10,900 nt of DNA from an uncultured Pleurocapsa sp. (GTDB lineage: Bacteria > Cyanobacteriota > Cyanobacteriia > Cyanobacteriales > Xenococcaceae), in assembly GCA_937884735.1 (NCBI GenBank), contig CAKZYI010000916.1, forward strand, positions 1-10,900, given 5' to 3'. Shown here piece by piece: positions 1 to 7,016 of the stretch; the stretch's first letter is position 1, and each line of letters opens with the position of its first letter. Both the position numbers and the translations under genes were made by a program. Below the pieces are notes generated by a model. It made no database searches and was not told the DNA's origin. It was given only the letters and a program-made list of their open reading frames with translations.

Positions 1-849
1 ATTGGTTCTTCGGCGATGAATTCAGGTATTCCCCAGGCGGTACAGGATCTATCACTTAAGTTCAACTATAACGATATTGAAAGCGTTAAAGAATTATTTG
101 ATCGCTATCCCAATCAAATAGCCTGTTTGATTATGGAAGCAGAAAGAATGGAGTTACCAAAAGATAACTTCTTACAGGAAGTTAAAAGACTGTGCCATGA
201 AAACGGGGCTTTGTTTATTCTTGATGAAATCATTACAGGGTTTCGCTGGCATCTTAATGGAGCGCAAAAACTGCACAATGTAGTCCCCGATCTTTCTACT
301 TTCTGTAAAGCGATTGGCAATGGTTTTTCCGTCGCAGCCCTGACAGGAAAAAGGGAAATTATGGAGTTAGGAGGATTAAATCACGATCGCGAAAGGGTGT
401 TTTTGCTTTCTACTACCTTTGGTGCAGAAACTTCTTGTTTAGCAGCAGCAATGGAGGTAATGAACATCTATAAAACAGAAAATGTTATCGAACATTTATA
501 TCGTCAAGGAGGGAAATTAATTCAGGGTATTAATCAAGCTGTTGCTACCCACAATATAGAAGGATATTTTGGTGTAGCGGGTAAAGCCTGCAACCTGATT
601 TATTTTACAAGGGACGAAAACAAACAACCATCTCAACCTTTCCGCACTTTATTTCTACAAGAAATAATCAAACGAGGTATTATTGCACCCTCCTTGGTAG
701 TTAGTTTTTCCCACACAGATCGAGATATCCAACATACGATAAATGCAATTGGTGAAGCTCTTGCTGTCTATCGTCGAGCATTAGATGAAGGAGTAGAAAA
801 ATACCTGGTAGGGAGAGCTGTTAAACCAGTATTTCGCAGATATAACTAA
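1..849 (+). CDS. Class-III PLP aminotransferase, GSA-aminomutase-like (5' end outside window)
   Basis: The frame is open from base 1, so the N-terminal third lies outside the window. Counting codons from base 1, the PLP-binding motif LDEIITGF places its Asp at about codon 75, and the catalytic Schiff-base Lys is at codon 103 in FCKAIGNGFS. This is the fold-type I, class-III layout of glutamate-1-semialdehyde aminomutase (HemL). It is probably not the housekeeping HemL. The lysine context lacks the usual GKIIGGG run, and the protein has a tail after the HTDRDI motif ending in GVEKYLVGRAVKPVFRRYN, which I associate with HemL-like aminotransferases in surface-sugar clusters. The next genes, a sugar nucleotidyltransferase and a PIG-L deacetylase, support amino-transfer onto a sugar or small metabolite. 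The substrate is unknown. The family call is firm and the role is inferred. Confidence 0.85.
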   Translation: MGSSAMNSGIPQAVQDLSLKFNYNDIESVKELFDRYPNQIACLIMEAERMELPKDNFLQEVKRLCHENGALFILDEIITGFRWHLNGAQKLHNVVPDLSTFCKAIGNGFSVAALTGKREIMELGGLNHDRERVFLLSTTFGAETSCLAAAMEVMNIYKTENVIEHLYRQGGKLIQGINQAVATHNIEGYFGVAGKACNLIYFTRDENKQPSQPFRTLFLQEIIKRGIIAPSLVVSFSHTDRDIQHTINAIGEALAVYRRALDEGVEKYLVGRAVKPVFRRYN

Positions 850-1119
850 AGCCTAGGTTTTGGCAATATTTCAATTTTTAATTGAGCAATAAATTAATTA
901 GCTTATGACAATTCGAGACAGCCCGTCAAAAATAATTGGAGAAATTATTTTTGTTTTATCGATCTATATCATTTCCAGAGGCGATCGTTGCAGCTTATGA
1001 TGGCGATAGACACAAAAACTATGAACCTTTGATTTATCGCCCTCAGAAAGTTTTCCCATACATATTGTTTAAATTTTATTCATCTCTTAATTTTTTGATA
1101 AAATAAGGAGAAATTAAGT
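850..1119. other. Intergenic region with an unassigned open frame (936-1106)
   Basis: This 270-bp AT-rich gap separates the aminotransferase from the nucleotidyltransferase. On the + strand, 936-1106 is open for 56 codons from a TTG to a TAA, and includes the non-repetitive stretch EAIVAAYDGDRHKNYEPLIY. The TTG has no Shine-Dalgarno and no ATG lies in frame, so the segment may be the tail of a decayed gene of this cluster or a chance frame. I do not recognise the family. No terminator hairpin with a T-tract is visible after 849. The ribosome-binding site of the next gene (GGAG at 1107-1110) directly follows the TAA. Confidence 0.25.
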
Positions 1120-1986
1120 ATGAAAGTTGTTTTATTTTGTGGTGGCTTTGGAACTCGCCTGAGAGAACATTCCGAAACCATTCCTAAGCCAATGGTGGAT
1201 GTGGGCTATAGACCGATAATTTGGCATTTAATGCGCTACTATGCCCATTTTGGACACAAAGACTTTATTTTGTGTCTTGGTTATCGAGGGGACTATATCA
1301 AAAACTATTTTCTTAACTACAACGAATGTCTCTCCAACAACTTTGTTCTTTCCAATGGTGGCAGAACCGTACATCTATACAATAATGATATTGAAGACTG
1401 GCGTATTTCCTTTATTGATACGGGATTACAACACAATATTGGTGAGAGGTTAATGGCTGTAAAACCTTACCTAGAAGGTGAGAAAATGTTTATGGCTAAC
1501 TATGCCGATGGCTTGAGCGATTTAGATTTGAATCAGTATCTCGATCGCTTTGAACAATCGGACAAAACAGCTAGTTTTCTTTGCGTACAGCCTTCCCAAT
1601 CTTTTCATGTCGTTTCAGTGGGAGATGGTTCCTTAGTTGAGAGTATTGCCCCTGCAACTCAATCAGATCTGTGGATCAACGGTGGTTTCTTTGCCTTCAA
1701 ACAAGAAATTTTTGACTATATAGAGTCAGGAGAAGAATTAGTGGTCGAGCCTTTCCAACGTCTAATTGCTCAAAAACAGCTAGTTGGCTACAGAAATCCT
1801 GGTTTTTGGGCTTGTATGGATACCCTCAAAGAAAAAATGATGTTTGACGAAATGTACAACAAAGGAGAAATGCCTTGGGCTGTATGGCAATCTAAAAGCA
1901 AGGCGCAGCAAGACAGCAGATTGGCATCAAGACCTAGTTTTTATACTGTTCCCAGCGGATCTTCTTATATAGGATTGAATAATTAA
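1120..1986 (+). CDS. Sugar-1-phosphate nucleotidyltransferase, RfbF (glucose-1-phosphate cytidylyltransferase) type
   Basis: This enzyme class condenses a sugar-1-phosphate with an NTP to give an NDP-sugar and pyrophosphate, in the cytoplasm. The N-terminus has the signature FCGGFGTRL (residues 6-14) followed by KPM (23-25), the phosphate-binding loop and catalytic Lys of the family. YADG with Asp130 fits the metal- and nucleotide-binding aspartate. INGGFFAF (186-193), FWACMDTL (229-236) and the C-terminal MYNKGEMPW match RfbF-like cytidylyltransferases rather than RfbA or GalU. At 288 residues it is about 30 longer than RfbF, and the extra residues form an unfamiliar polar tail after about 255. 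The ATG has GGAG nine bases upstream. CDP-glucose is the best guess for the product, but CTP specificity cannot be read with certainty. The neighbours suggest a modified NDP-sugar for a surface glycan. Confidence 0.85.
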   Translation: MKVVLFCGGFGTRLREHSETIPKPMVDVGYRPIIWHLMRYYAHFGHKDFILCLGYRGDYIKNYFLNYNECLSNNFVLSNGGRTVHLYNNDIEDWRISFIDTGLQHNIGERLMAVKPYLEGEKMFMANYADGLSDLDLNQYLDRFEQSDKTASFLCVQPSQSFHVVSVGDGSLVESIAPATQSDLWINGGFFAFKQEIFDYIESGEELVVEPFQRLIAQKQLVGYRNPGFWACMDTLKEKMMFDEMYNKGEMPWAVWQSKSKAQQDSRLASRPSFYTVPSGSSYIGLNN

Positions 1987-2305
1987 TTAAAGACTTAATC
2001 CCAATATAGTATTATTTCTTAAAGCCATCGCAATGGTTGTAAATTATAAAAATTCATGAAAAAAGAACTAAAAACTATTGTTGTCAATGGAGTAAATGCT
2101 TCGTTGGGATTATTGAATTTAAAATTAACTCGATCCAAACGACGTTTTGTAGACTATTGAGACTATATCCCTTTAAAAAAATAAAAAAAATTATTAAAAT
2201 AAATTGTGCTTTTGTGGGTAGTTTTTTTATTCCTATCAAGCAAGGGAAAACTGAGTGTATGGTATTTACAAAAAAATAGTTTATTCCCACTTTTGAAAGA
2301 GCAAA
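1987..2305. other. 319-bp gap between nucleotidyltransferase and PIG-L gene
   Basis: Apart from the broken methyltransferase-like remnant at 2056-2184, this gap holds a small imperfect hairpin (AGCCAT/ATGGTT with loop CGCA, about 2024-2039) that lacks a T-tract. It also has A-rich runs around 2175-2205 and 2269-2276. Another frame is open through roughly 2182-2279, but it is low-complexity and lysine-rich and looks like chance. No clear promoter for the PIG-L gene was found. Confidence 0.4.
2056..2184 (+). pseudogene. Stop-interrupted 5' remnant, probably of a SAM-dependent methyltransferase
   Basis: An ATG at 2056 opens a frame of 34 codons ending in RSKRRFVDY, then an in-frame TGA (2158-2160), then DYIPLKK and a TAA (2182-2184). 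Reading across the TGA gives RRFVDY-x-DYIPLKK. From memory this resembles the extreme N-terminus of class I SAM methyltransferases found beside RfbF-like and PIG-L genes, which typically read RRF-x-DY-x-DYIPF-K-T. No SAM-binding glycine motif remains, and the poly-A stretch at about 2175-2200 suggests further indels. It sits between two sugar genes, where such a methyltransferase would belong. The family assignment is a memory-based inference; the broken frame is seen directly. Confidence 0.4.
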
Positions 2306-2950
2306 ATGCTTAAAATAGATTTTAATAATTCACTTCAACAAGTATTATGCCTTGGAGCGCACAGCGATGATATTGAGATAGGTTGTGGTGGAACAATTCT
2401 CAAACTAATAGAAATGTATCCCAAGCTAAATATTTATTGGGTTGTTTTGGGAGCAAAAGGAGTAAGAAAACAAGAGGCGATCGCAAGTGCAGAAGATTTT
2501 CTGGCTACTGTTAAACACAAAAAAGTAATTATTAAAGGATTTAAAGATGGCTTTTTTCCCTATATTGGAGCAGATATCAAACTATATTTTGAAGAGTTAA
2601 AAAAAGAGGTCAGTCCTGATTTAATTTTGACTCACTACCATCAAGATTTACATCAAGATCATCGCATCACTTCTGAATTAACTAGAAACACTTTTCGCAA
2701 TCACTTAATTTGGGAATATGAAATTCCTAAGTATGATGGAGATTTAGGTTCGCCTAATATTCTAGTTCATCTTGATAAAATTATATGTCAAAAAAAGGTC
2801 AAACACTTAATAAATCACTTTGCCACGCAAAACAATAAGCAATGGTTTACCGAGGAAACTTTTACTTCTATTCTAAGAATTAGAGGAATTGAATCTAATG
2901 CACCCGAACATTATGCAGAGGGATTTTATTGTCGAAAAGCGATATTTTAA
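2306..2950 (+). CDS. PIG-L family (LmbE-like) zinc-dependent N-deacetylase
   Basis: PIG-L/LmbE enzymes remove an N-acetyl group from amino sugars or related conjugates using a zinc ion. The N-terminal signature is GAHSDDIEIGCGG (residues 17-29): His19 and Asp22 are the expected zinc ligand and nearby acidic residue, and Asp21 the likely general base. The second motif, THYHQDLHQDHR (109-120), supplies the downstream His ligand and is typical of the family. At 214 residues the length is normal. There is no signal peptide, so it should act in the cytoplasm. The ATG has only a weak purine-rich AAAGAG upstream. With a GSA-like aminotransferase and an RfbF-like nucleotidyltransferase on the same strand, deacetylation of an acylamino sugar or nucleotide sugar is the likely role. 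The exact substrate is unknown. Confidence 0.88.
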   Translation: MLKIDFNNSLQQVLCLGAHSDDIEIGCGGTILKLIEMYPKLNIYWVVLGAKGVRKQEAIASAEDFLATVKHKKVIIKGFKDGFFPYIGADIKLYFEELKKEVSPDLILTHYHQDLHQDHRITSELTRNTFRNHLIWEYEIPKYDGDLGSPNILVHLDKIICQKKVKHLINHFATQNNKQWFTEETFTSILRIRGIESNAPEHYAEGFYCRKAIF

Positions 2951-2985
2951 ATCAAATTAGCAAGTACAGCATTACGACATTACTC

Positions 2986-3013
2986 GCTAATAGCTAATAG
3001 CTAATGGCTACTC
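2986..3013. repeat. Heptamer STRR array (GCTAATA type), left arm of an inverted repeat
   Basis: Four 7-bp units (GCTAATA, GCTAATA, GCTAATG, GCTACTC) lie between the convergent PIG-L and TPR genes. The whole 28-bp block is the exact reverse complement of 6037-6064, beyond murJ. Heptameric tandem repeats (STRR) are common between cyanobacterial genes. Their location between two stop codons suggests a neutral insertion site. Confidence 0.85.
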
Positions 3014-3061
3014 TGTTTTAACATAACCTTGTACGGCTATACATAAGATTATTAATAGTAG

Positions 3062-4351
3062 CTAACCAATATTGCTAATATTATGCTGAATTTCTGACCA
3101 CTGGCGGGGGAATTTATCTTGAGTGTAAACTAGCAAAGCTTTGTTTAAAAAAGAAAGTGCCTGACTTTTATTCTCTTCTTTTTCTCCTTTAACTCGATGA
3201 CGATAGGCACCACCCAAATTATTGTTGAGCATTGCCCAATTGTAAGGAAACTTTTCTAAAGTATGGATTGATAAAGCATTTTGATAGTGAGATATGGAGC
3301 GTTCGATATTCTTACCTTTGTCTCCATTAATACGAGATTGAAAAGCATTACCCAAATTATTTTGTAACATTGCCCAACGATGGGGATTATTAGTCAAAGT
3401 AAATATTTCTAATGCTCTTTCAAGATGATCGATCGCAGTTTCAATATTTTCTGCTTTGTCTCCTACCAATCGATTGGGATAAATGTCTCCTAGATTATTA
3501 TGACTTGCTGCCCAATCATTAGGATGGTCTGCTAGGGTGTGAGCAGATAAAGCACGATTATAAGAAGTAATTGCCTGTTCGATGTTTTTTGCTTTATTTC
3601 CTTTAATTCTATATGTATAAGCAATACCAATATTACGCTGAAGATTTCCCCATAAATAAGGATATTTTTCTTCAGTGATTACTTCTAAAGATAGCTGATA
3701 AGTAACAAGAGCCTGTTCAATATTTTCTTGGCGACTACCTAAAATGCGATCGCGATAGGCATTGCCCAAGTTAGACTGGATCATTGCCCAATCTTTGGGA
3801 AAATTGATTGGTTTGTATGGTTTTAGTGCAGCTTCGTAACAGACAATTGCCATTTCAATATTGTTGGACTTATCTCCTGCAGGGTAGCTGCTAACTATAT
3901 TGCCCAAGTTTACTAGATCGTTGGCGATCGCTCTTTGTTGCTGGACATTTACCGACAAAATAGTCTCATTTGCCCAATATTTCAGAATTTTGGTAGTATT
4001 ATGGTCAAATTTGTCTTGATTACTTCTAATTAGACTATATATTTGTTGTGAATCTGTTCTATTAGAAATTTGCTGTAAAAGATTCATCAAAAACTCGAAG
4101 TATTCTTTGCGTCGAGTGTTAGAAGTATTGGTTTTTTGTAACTGTAGTAACTTACCTGCTAGCCCGATCAAACGTTCGGCAGAGTCAATATTGTTAGACT
4201 GTCTCAACTTTTCTCCCACAGACATCAAGCAACTAATAAACTCTTGATTAACTAATTTTGAATTAGCGTTTAGAATGTTTATTTCTTGCTCTCTGGGATG
4301 ATTGAGAATTACATCGATTAATTGGAGGTAAGAATGTTCTAATTTACTCAT
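3062..4351 (-). CDS. Tetratricopeptide-repeat protein with exact 46-residue repeats, no CHAT domain
   Basis: The 429-residue protein has an N-terminal helical region (about 1-140, no recognised motif) followed by TPR-like repeats. An N-L/I-G(S) motif recurs at Asn148, 194, 240, 286, 332, 378 and 424, exactly 46 residues apart. The consensus is roughly NIE-AI-Y--AL---T---FP--WA---NNLG-AY--R. This long-period TPR is familiar from cyanobacterial proteins that end in a CHAT protease domain. Here the protein stops inside the seventh repeat (HNISNIG) with no catalytic domain. Past the stop the same frame reads non-TPR residues, so recent loss by one nonsense mutation is not evident. There is no signal peptide or membrane segment. 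It probably acts as a protein-binding scaffold. The start ATG has no Shine-Dalgarno, and the gene is divergent from murJ across 87 bp. Confidence 0.85.
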   Translation of the reverse strand: MSKLEHSYLQLIDVILNHPREQEINILNANSKLVNQEFISCLMSVGEKLRQSNNIDSAERLIGLAGKLLQLQKTNTSNTRRKEYFEFLMNLLQQISNRTDSQQIYSLIRSNQDKFDHNTTKILKYWANETILSVNVQQQRAIANDLVNLGNIVSSYPAGDKSNNIEMAIVCYEAALKPYKPINFPKDWAMIQSNLGNAYRDRILGSRQENIEQALVTYQLSLEVITEEKYPYLWGNLQRNIGIAYTYRIKGNKAKNIEQAITSYNRALSAHTLADHPNDWAASHNNLGDIYPNRLVGDKAENIETAIDHLERALEIFTLTNNPHRWAMLQNNLGNAFQSRINGDKGKNIERSISHYQNALSIHTLEKFPYNWAMLNNNLGGAYRHRVKGEKEENKSQALSFLNKALLVYTQDKFPRQWSEIQHNISNIG

Positions 4352-4438
4352 AAGGAGATTTAGATACTACACACAATAAATGGTTTTGTGCCTACAACCG
4401 TATAATATATCGAACCCACTTCCTAATATCTGTATACT
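4352..4438. promoter_or_regulatory. Divergent promoter region between TPR gene and murJ; TATAAT at 4401-4406
   Basis: The 87 bp between the two divergent starts contains a perfect -10 hexamer (TATAAT, 4401-4406) on the + strand, 33 bases before the murJ GTG. The spacer-appropriate -35 position (about 4378-4383) reads AATGG-like sequence and is poor. The same AT-rich patch could serve as a -10 on the - strand. Assignment to murJ is plausible but unproven. Confidence 0.35.
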
Positions 4439-4879
4439 GTGACTGCAAATAAAAAATCATCTCCGTCGATGGGTAATATTGCCAAAGTAGTTGCGATCGC
4501 AACTTTGGTAAGTAAATTGTTTGGCTTTGTCCGTGAACTAGTAGTTTCGGCAGCTTTTGGGCTTGGTGCAGTCAAAAATGCTTATGCCTATGCTTATACT
4601 ATTCCAGGCTTTCTCTTTGTTCTAATTGGCGGAATTAATGGGCCATTTCACAGTGCTTTAGTCAGTGTGCTAGCCAAAAAAGATAAGTCTGAAGCTGCAC
4701 CGATAGTTGAAACAGTATCTACCCTAGTTGGTATTGTACTAATTATAGTTACCGTCGCTATTATTACTTTTGCGGGAAACTTAATTGGTATTTTAGGGCC
4801 AGAATTAGCTACTCAAGTCAAACAGCTTGCTACTTTACAGCTACGTATATGGATCCGATGGCTTTGCTGGCTGGCTTAA
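4439..4879 (+). pseudogene. murJ: MurJ lipid II flippase, N-terminal part (gene broken by frameshift)
   Basis: MurJ flips lipid II across the inner membrane for peptidoglycan synthesis. This frame encodes the first transmembrane helices: about residues 15-40, including SKLFGFVREL with the conserved Arg32; 53-75, with IPGFLFVLIGGINGPFHSAL, a run typical of cyanobacterial MurJ; and 91-115. It should continue LRI-MDPMALLAGLIGIGFG, but after LRI (codon ATA, 4847-4849) the frame turns to WIRWLCWLA and stops at 4879. The rest of the protein follows one base back in the other frame. Restoring one base near 4849 gives a protein of about 531 residues, the normal MurJ length. The start is uncertain: the GTG at 4439 has no Shine-Dalgarno, and an ATG at 4469 is an alternative. 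It is not known whether the break is biological or a read error. Confidence 0.85.
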
Positions 4880-6033
4880 TTGGAATTGGTTTTGGCTCTT
4901 TAAATGCAGCAGATAGTTATCTACTCCCTAGTATTAGCCCCCTCTTTTCTAGTGCAGTAATAACCACAGGGGTAGCAGCAATATTATGGAGATTTGGCGA
5001 GCAGTTAAATACACCCCAATACTTTCAGATAGGTGCAATTGTTTTAGCTAGTGCTACTTTAGGGGGAGCTATTTTGCAGTGGCTAGCTCAATTAATCGTC
5101 CAGTGGCGTGCAGGAATGGGAACATTAAAACTCAGGTTCAAATTAACCCCTGGGGTAATAGATGTCTTCAAAGTAATGATTCCCGCCACTCTTTCATCGG
5201 GAATGCTTTATGTGAATCTAAATGTCGACCAGTTTTTTGTTTCAGGTATAGATGGTGCTGCTGCGGGATTACAAAATGCCACCTTCATCTTTATTACTCC
5301 TTTGGGGATTATCTCTAATGCTATTTTAGTTCCTTTCTATCCAGTTTTTTCTAGACTAGCCGCACCTGAGAATTGGCGAGAATTGAAAGATAGAATTCGC
5401 CAGGGAATCTTTCTTGGCGCATTGAGTATGTTGCCTTTTACAGCTATATTTATGTCTCTTTCCCTTCCTATTATTAGGCTGGCATTTGAGCGAGGACAAT
5501 TTAGTTCGGATAATGCTCAATTTGTGGCATCTCTATTGGTAGTTTACGGCTTTGGTATGTTTTTCTATATGGGTAGGGATGTTTTGATTAGGGTATTTTA
5601 TGCTTTGGGGGATGGAGAAACCCCTTTTAAAATAAGCATTATTAATATATTCATTAACGCTATCCTCGACTATTTTTTGGTAGATGCTTTTGGCGCACCA
5701 GGTTTGGTAATGGCAACGGTGGGAGTAAACATTACTTCTATGGTAATTTTTATTTGGATTTTGCATCGTCGTTTAAATGGTTTACCTCTGCTGCGATGGA
5801 GTAAAGGCATTGCAGGTTTAACCGTCGCAACAATACTAGGGGGATTAGCCAGTTATGGAGTAAGCCAGGGTATGGAAAATATTATCGGCAACGGTAATTT
5901 ATTCTTGTTATTACTAGAATTAAGCGTTTCTAGTGGGGTGGCAATGATTATTTTTGTCTTGGTTGCGATGCAATTAAAGTTGCCCGAATTGGATATGTTG
6001 AATAGCAGAATTAGGCAAAAGCTAGGAAGATAA
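4849..6033 (+). pseudogene. murJ: MurJ lipid II flippase, C-terminal part (continuation after frameshift)
   Basis: This is the remaining three quarters of the same gene, in the -1 frame relative to the N-terminal part and overlapping it by 31 bases. From ATG 4849 it reads 394 residues with about ten hydrophobic helices. MurJ/MviN landmarks are LNVDQFF (124-130), the loop FERGQF (213-218), and RDVLIRVFYALGDGETP (243-259), the conserved R-FYAL-D--TP block. If translated alone from ATG 4849 it would lack the first three or so helices and the N-terminal Arg needed in the central cavity, so independent function is unlikely. No Shine-Dalgarno precedes 4849. MurJ is expected to be essential, so either a second flippase exists, the frame is restored, or the sequence carries an error here. 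Confidence 0.85.
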
Positions 6034-6036
6034 TTT

Positions 6037-6078
6037 GAGTAGCCATTAGCTATTAGCTATTAGCCATTAGCCATTAGC
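6037..6078. repeat. Heptamer STRR array (AGCCATT/AGCTATT), right arm of inverted repeat
   Basis: Five 7-bp units (AGCCATT, AGCTATT, AGCTATT, AGCCATT, AGCCATT at 6041-6075) start seven bases after the murJ stop. Bases 6037-6064 are the perfect reverse complement of 2986-3013, so the TPR-murJ block is bracketed by inverted copies. The array marks the upstream edge of the long cpc regulatory region. Confidence 0.88.
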
Positions 6079-6492
6079 AAGTTCAGACTGTGAATAGATA
6101 TCCCAACTTGATGCCAAATGCTCCACTGATAGTTCCTAGATAATTATAAAGCCATAATTAAGCGATCGCACTAAAGCTGGGTAATTTTAAAAAAGTAATT
6201 AATTAGCTTTTAAGAACTTATTGTTATAAAAACAAATAAAACTTCATATATTATTCCCATCATTGCACAAGAATTGCACAAAGATTTTGATTGAATAAGC
6301 TTATCCAAATGTCACTGAATCTCCTAACTTTAAAAGCTTTATTGCTGTTTGATCGAATTATCGAAGCTCACCAATAAAGCATTGAGACTCACAATTAACT
6401 ACCAGCAAATATGTGTTTTTTTTAAGCAAAGTTAGGAATCAGTTTTCTGAACAATTCATTTGGTGCATACATAAGATTTAGGAGAAATATTG
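6079..6492 (+). promoter_or_regulatory. Promoter and structured 5' leader of the cpc operon
   Basis: About 410 bases without a coding frame precede cpcB. A HIP1 site lies at 6162-6169. A possible -35/-10 pair is TTGTTA (6221-6226) with TATATT (6247-6252), but the 20-base spacer is long. The direct repeat TTGCACAA occurs at 6263-6270 and 6274-6281, one helical turn apart, and may be an operator. Downstream, a 9-bp stem GCTTTATTG/CAATAAAGC (6336-6344 with 6372-6380) is nested in a 10-bp stem TCCTAACTTT/AAAGTTAGGA (6322-6331 with 6428-6437). A T8 run sits at 6416-6423. The Shine-Dalgarno TTAGGAGA (6478-6485), eight bases before the cpcB ATG, is complementary to 6320-6327. Long leaders are known for cpc operons. 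The pairings are read by eye and not energy-tested. Confidence 0.6.
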
Positions 6493-7011
6493 ATGTTTGA
6501 CGCATTTACCAGGGTAATTTCCCAAGCTGATGCTAGAGGCGATTATCTCAATCAAGGTCAGTTTGATGCTCTCAAAAACATGGTTGCTGAAAGCAACAAA
6601 CGTATGGATGTGGTAAACCGCATCACGGGTAATTCATCTGCCATTGTGGCAAATGCTGCTCGTATTTTATTTGCCGAACAGCCCCAATTGATTGCCCCTG
6701 GGGGTAACGCATATACTAACCGTCGCATGGCTGCTTGTTTGCGAGATATGGAAATTATCTTGCGCTATGTCACCTATGCAACCTTTTCTGGTGATGGCAG
6801 TGTTTTAGAAGATCGTTGTTTGAATGGTTTACGAGAAACTTATGTAGCTTTAGGAGTTCCAGGTCCTTCTATTGCTGAAGCCGTTAACAAAATGAAAGCT
6901 GCTGCTATTGCTATTGCCAATGATAGAAATGGCGTAACCTCTGGAGATTGCAGCTCTTTGATGTCAGAAGTATCGAGCTACTTCGATCGCGCAGCAGCAG
7001 CAGTCGGTTAA
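6493..7011 (+). CDS. cpcB: C-phycocyanin beta subunit
   Basis: CpcB pairs with CpcA to form the phycocyanin trimers and hexamers of phycobilisome rods on the thylakoid surface. The 172-residue length is standard. Landmarks are the start MFDAFT, Asn72 in GGNAYTNRR (the asparagine methylated by CpcM), Cys82 in MAACLRD (phycocyanobilin site of the globin-like bundle) and Cys153 in SGDCSSL (the second bilin site). The ATG at 6493 is chosen over an in-frame TTG three bases upstream, because all family members start MFDAF and AGGAG lies eight bases before this ATG. It is the first gene of a cpcB-cpcA-cpcC-cpcC-cpcD cluster and has the longest, most structured leader in the window, as expected for one of the most abundant cell proteins. 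Confidence 0.98.
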   Translation: MFDAFTRVISQADARGDYLNQGQFDALKNMVAESNKRMDVVNRITGNSSAIVANAARILFAEQPQLIAPGGNAYTNRRMAACLRDMEIILRYVTYATFSGDGSVLEDRCLNGLRETYVALGVPGPSIAEAVNKMKAAAIAIANDRNGVTSGDCSSLMSEVSSYFDRAAAAVG

Positions 7012-7016
7012 ATAAC

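Noticed and set aside
1..849. Housekeeping HemL (glutamate-1-semialdehyde aminomutase)
   Set aside because: The lysine context and the extra KYLVGRAVKPVFRRYN tail differ from HemL, and the neighbours are sugar genes.
4352..4357. AAGGAG on the + strand just upstream of the TPR start
   Set aside because: It is on the wrong strand for the TPR gene and too far from any + strand start to act as a Shine-Dalgarno.
4841..4879. Programmed -1 frameshifting in murJ
   Set aside because: No slippery heptamer or obvious downstream pseudoknot, and MurJ is not known to be recoded; a mutation or read error is simpler.
5533..5766. Minus-strand open frame within murJ
   Set aside because: It is a shadow of the membrane-protein coding frame with no start signal or recognisable motif.
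3039..6478. 12-base direct repeat ATACATAAGATT (3039-3050 and 6467-6478)
   Set aside because: A match of this size is expected by chance in 10.9 kb of AT-rich DNA, and the contexts are unrelated.
6490..6492. TTG as cpcB start
   Set aside because: It would add one residue before the universal MFDAF start, and the Shine-Dalgarno spacing suits the ATG at 6493.
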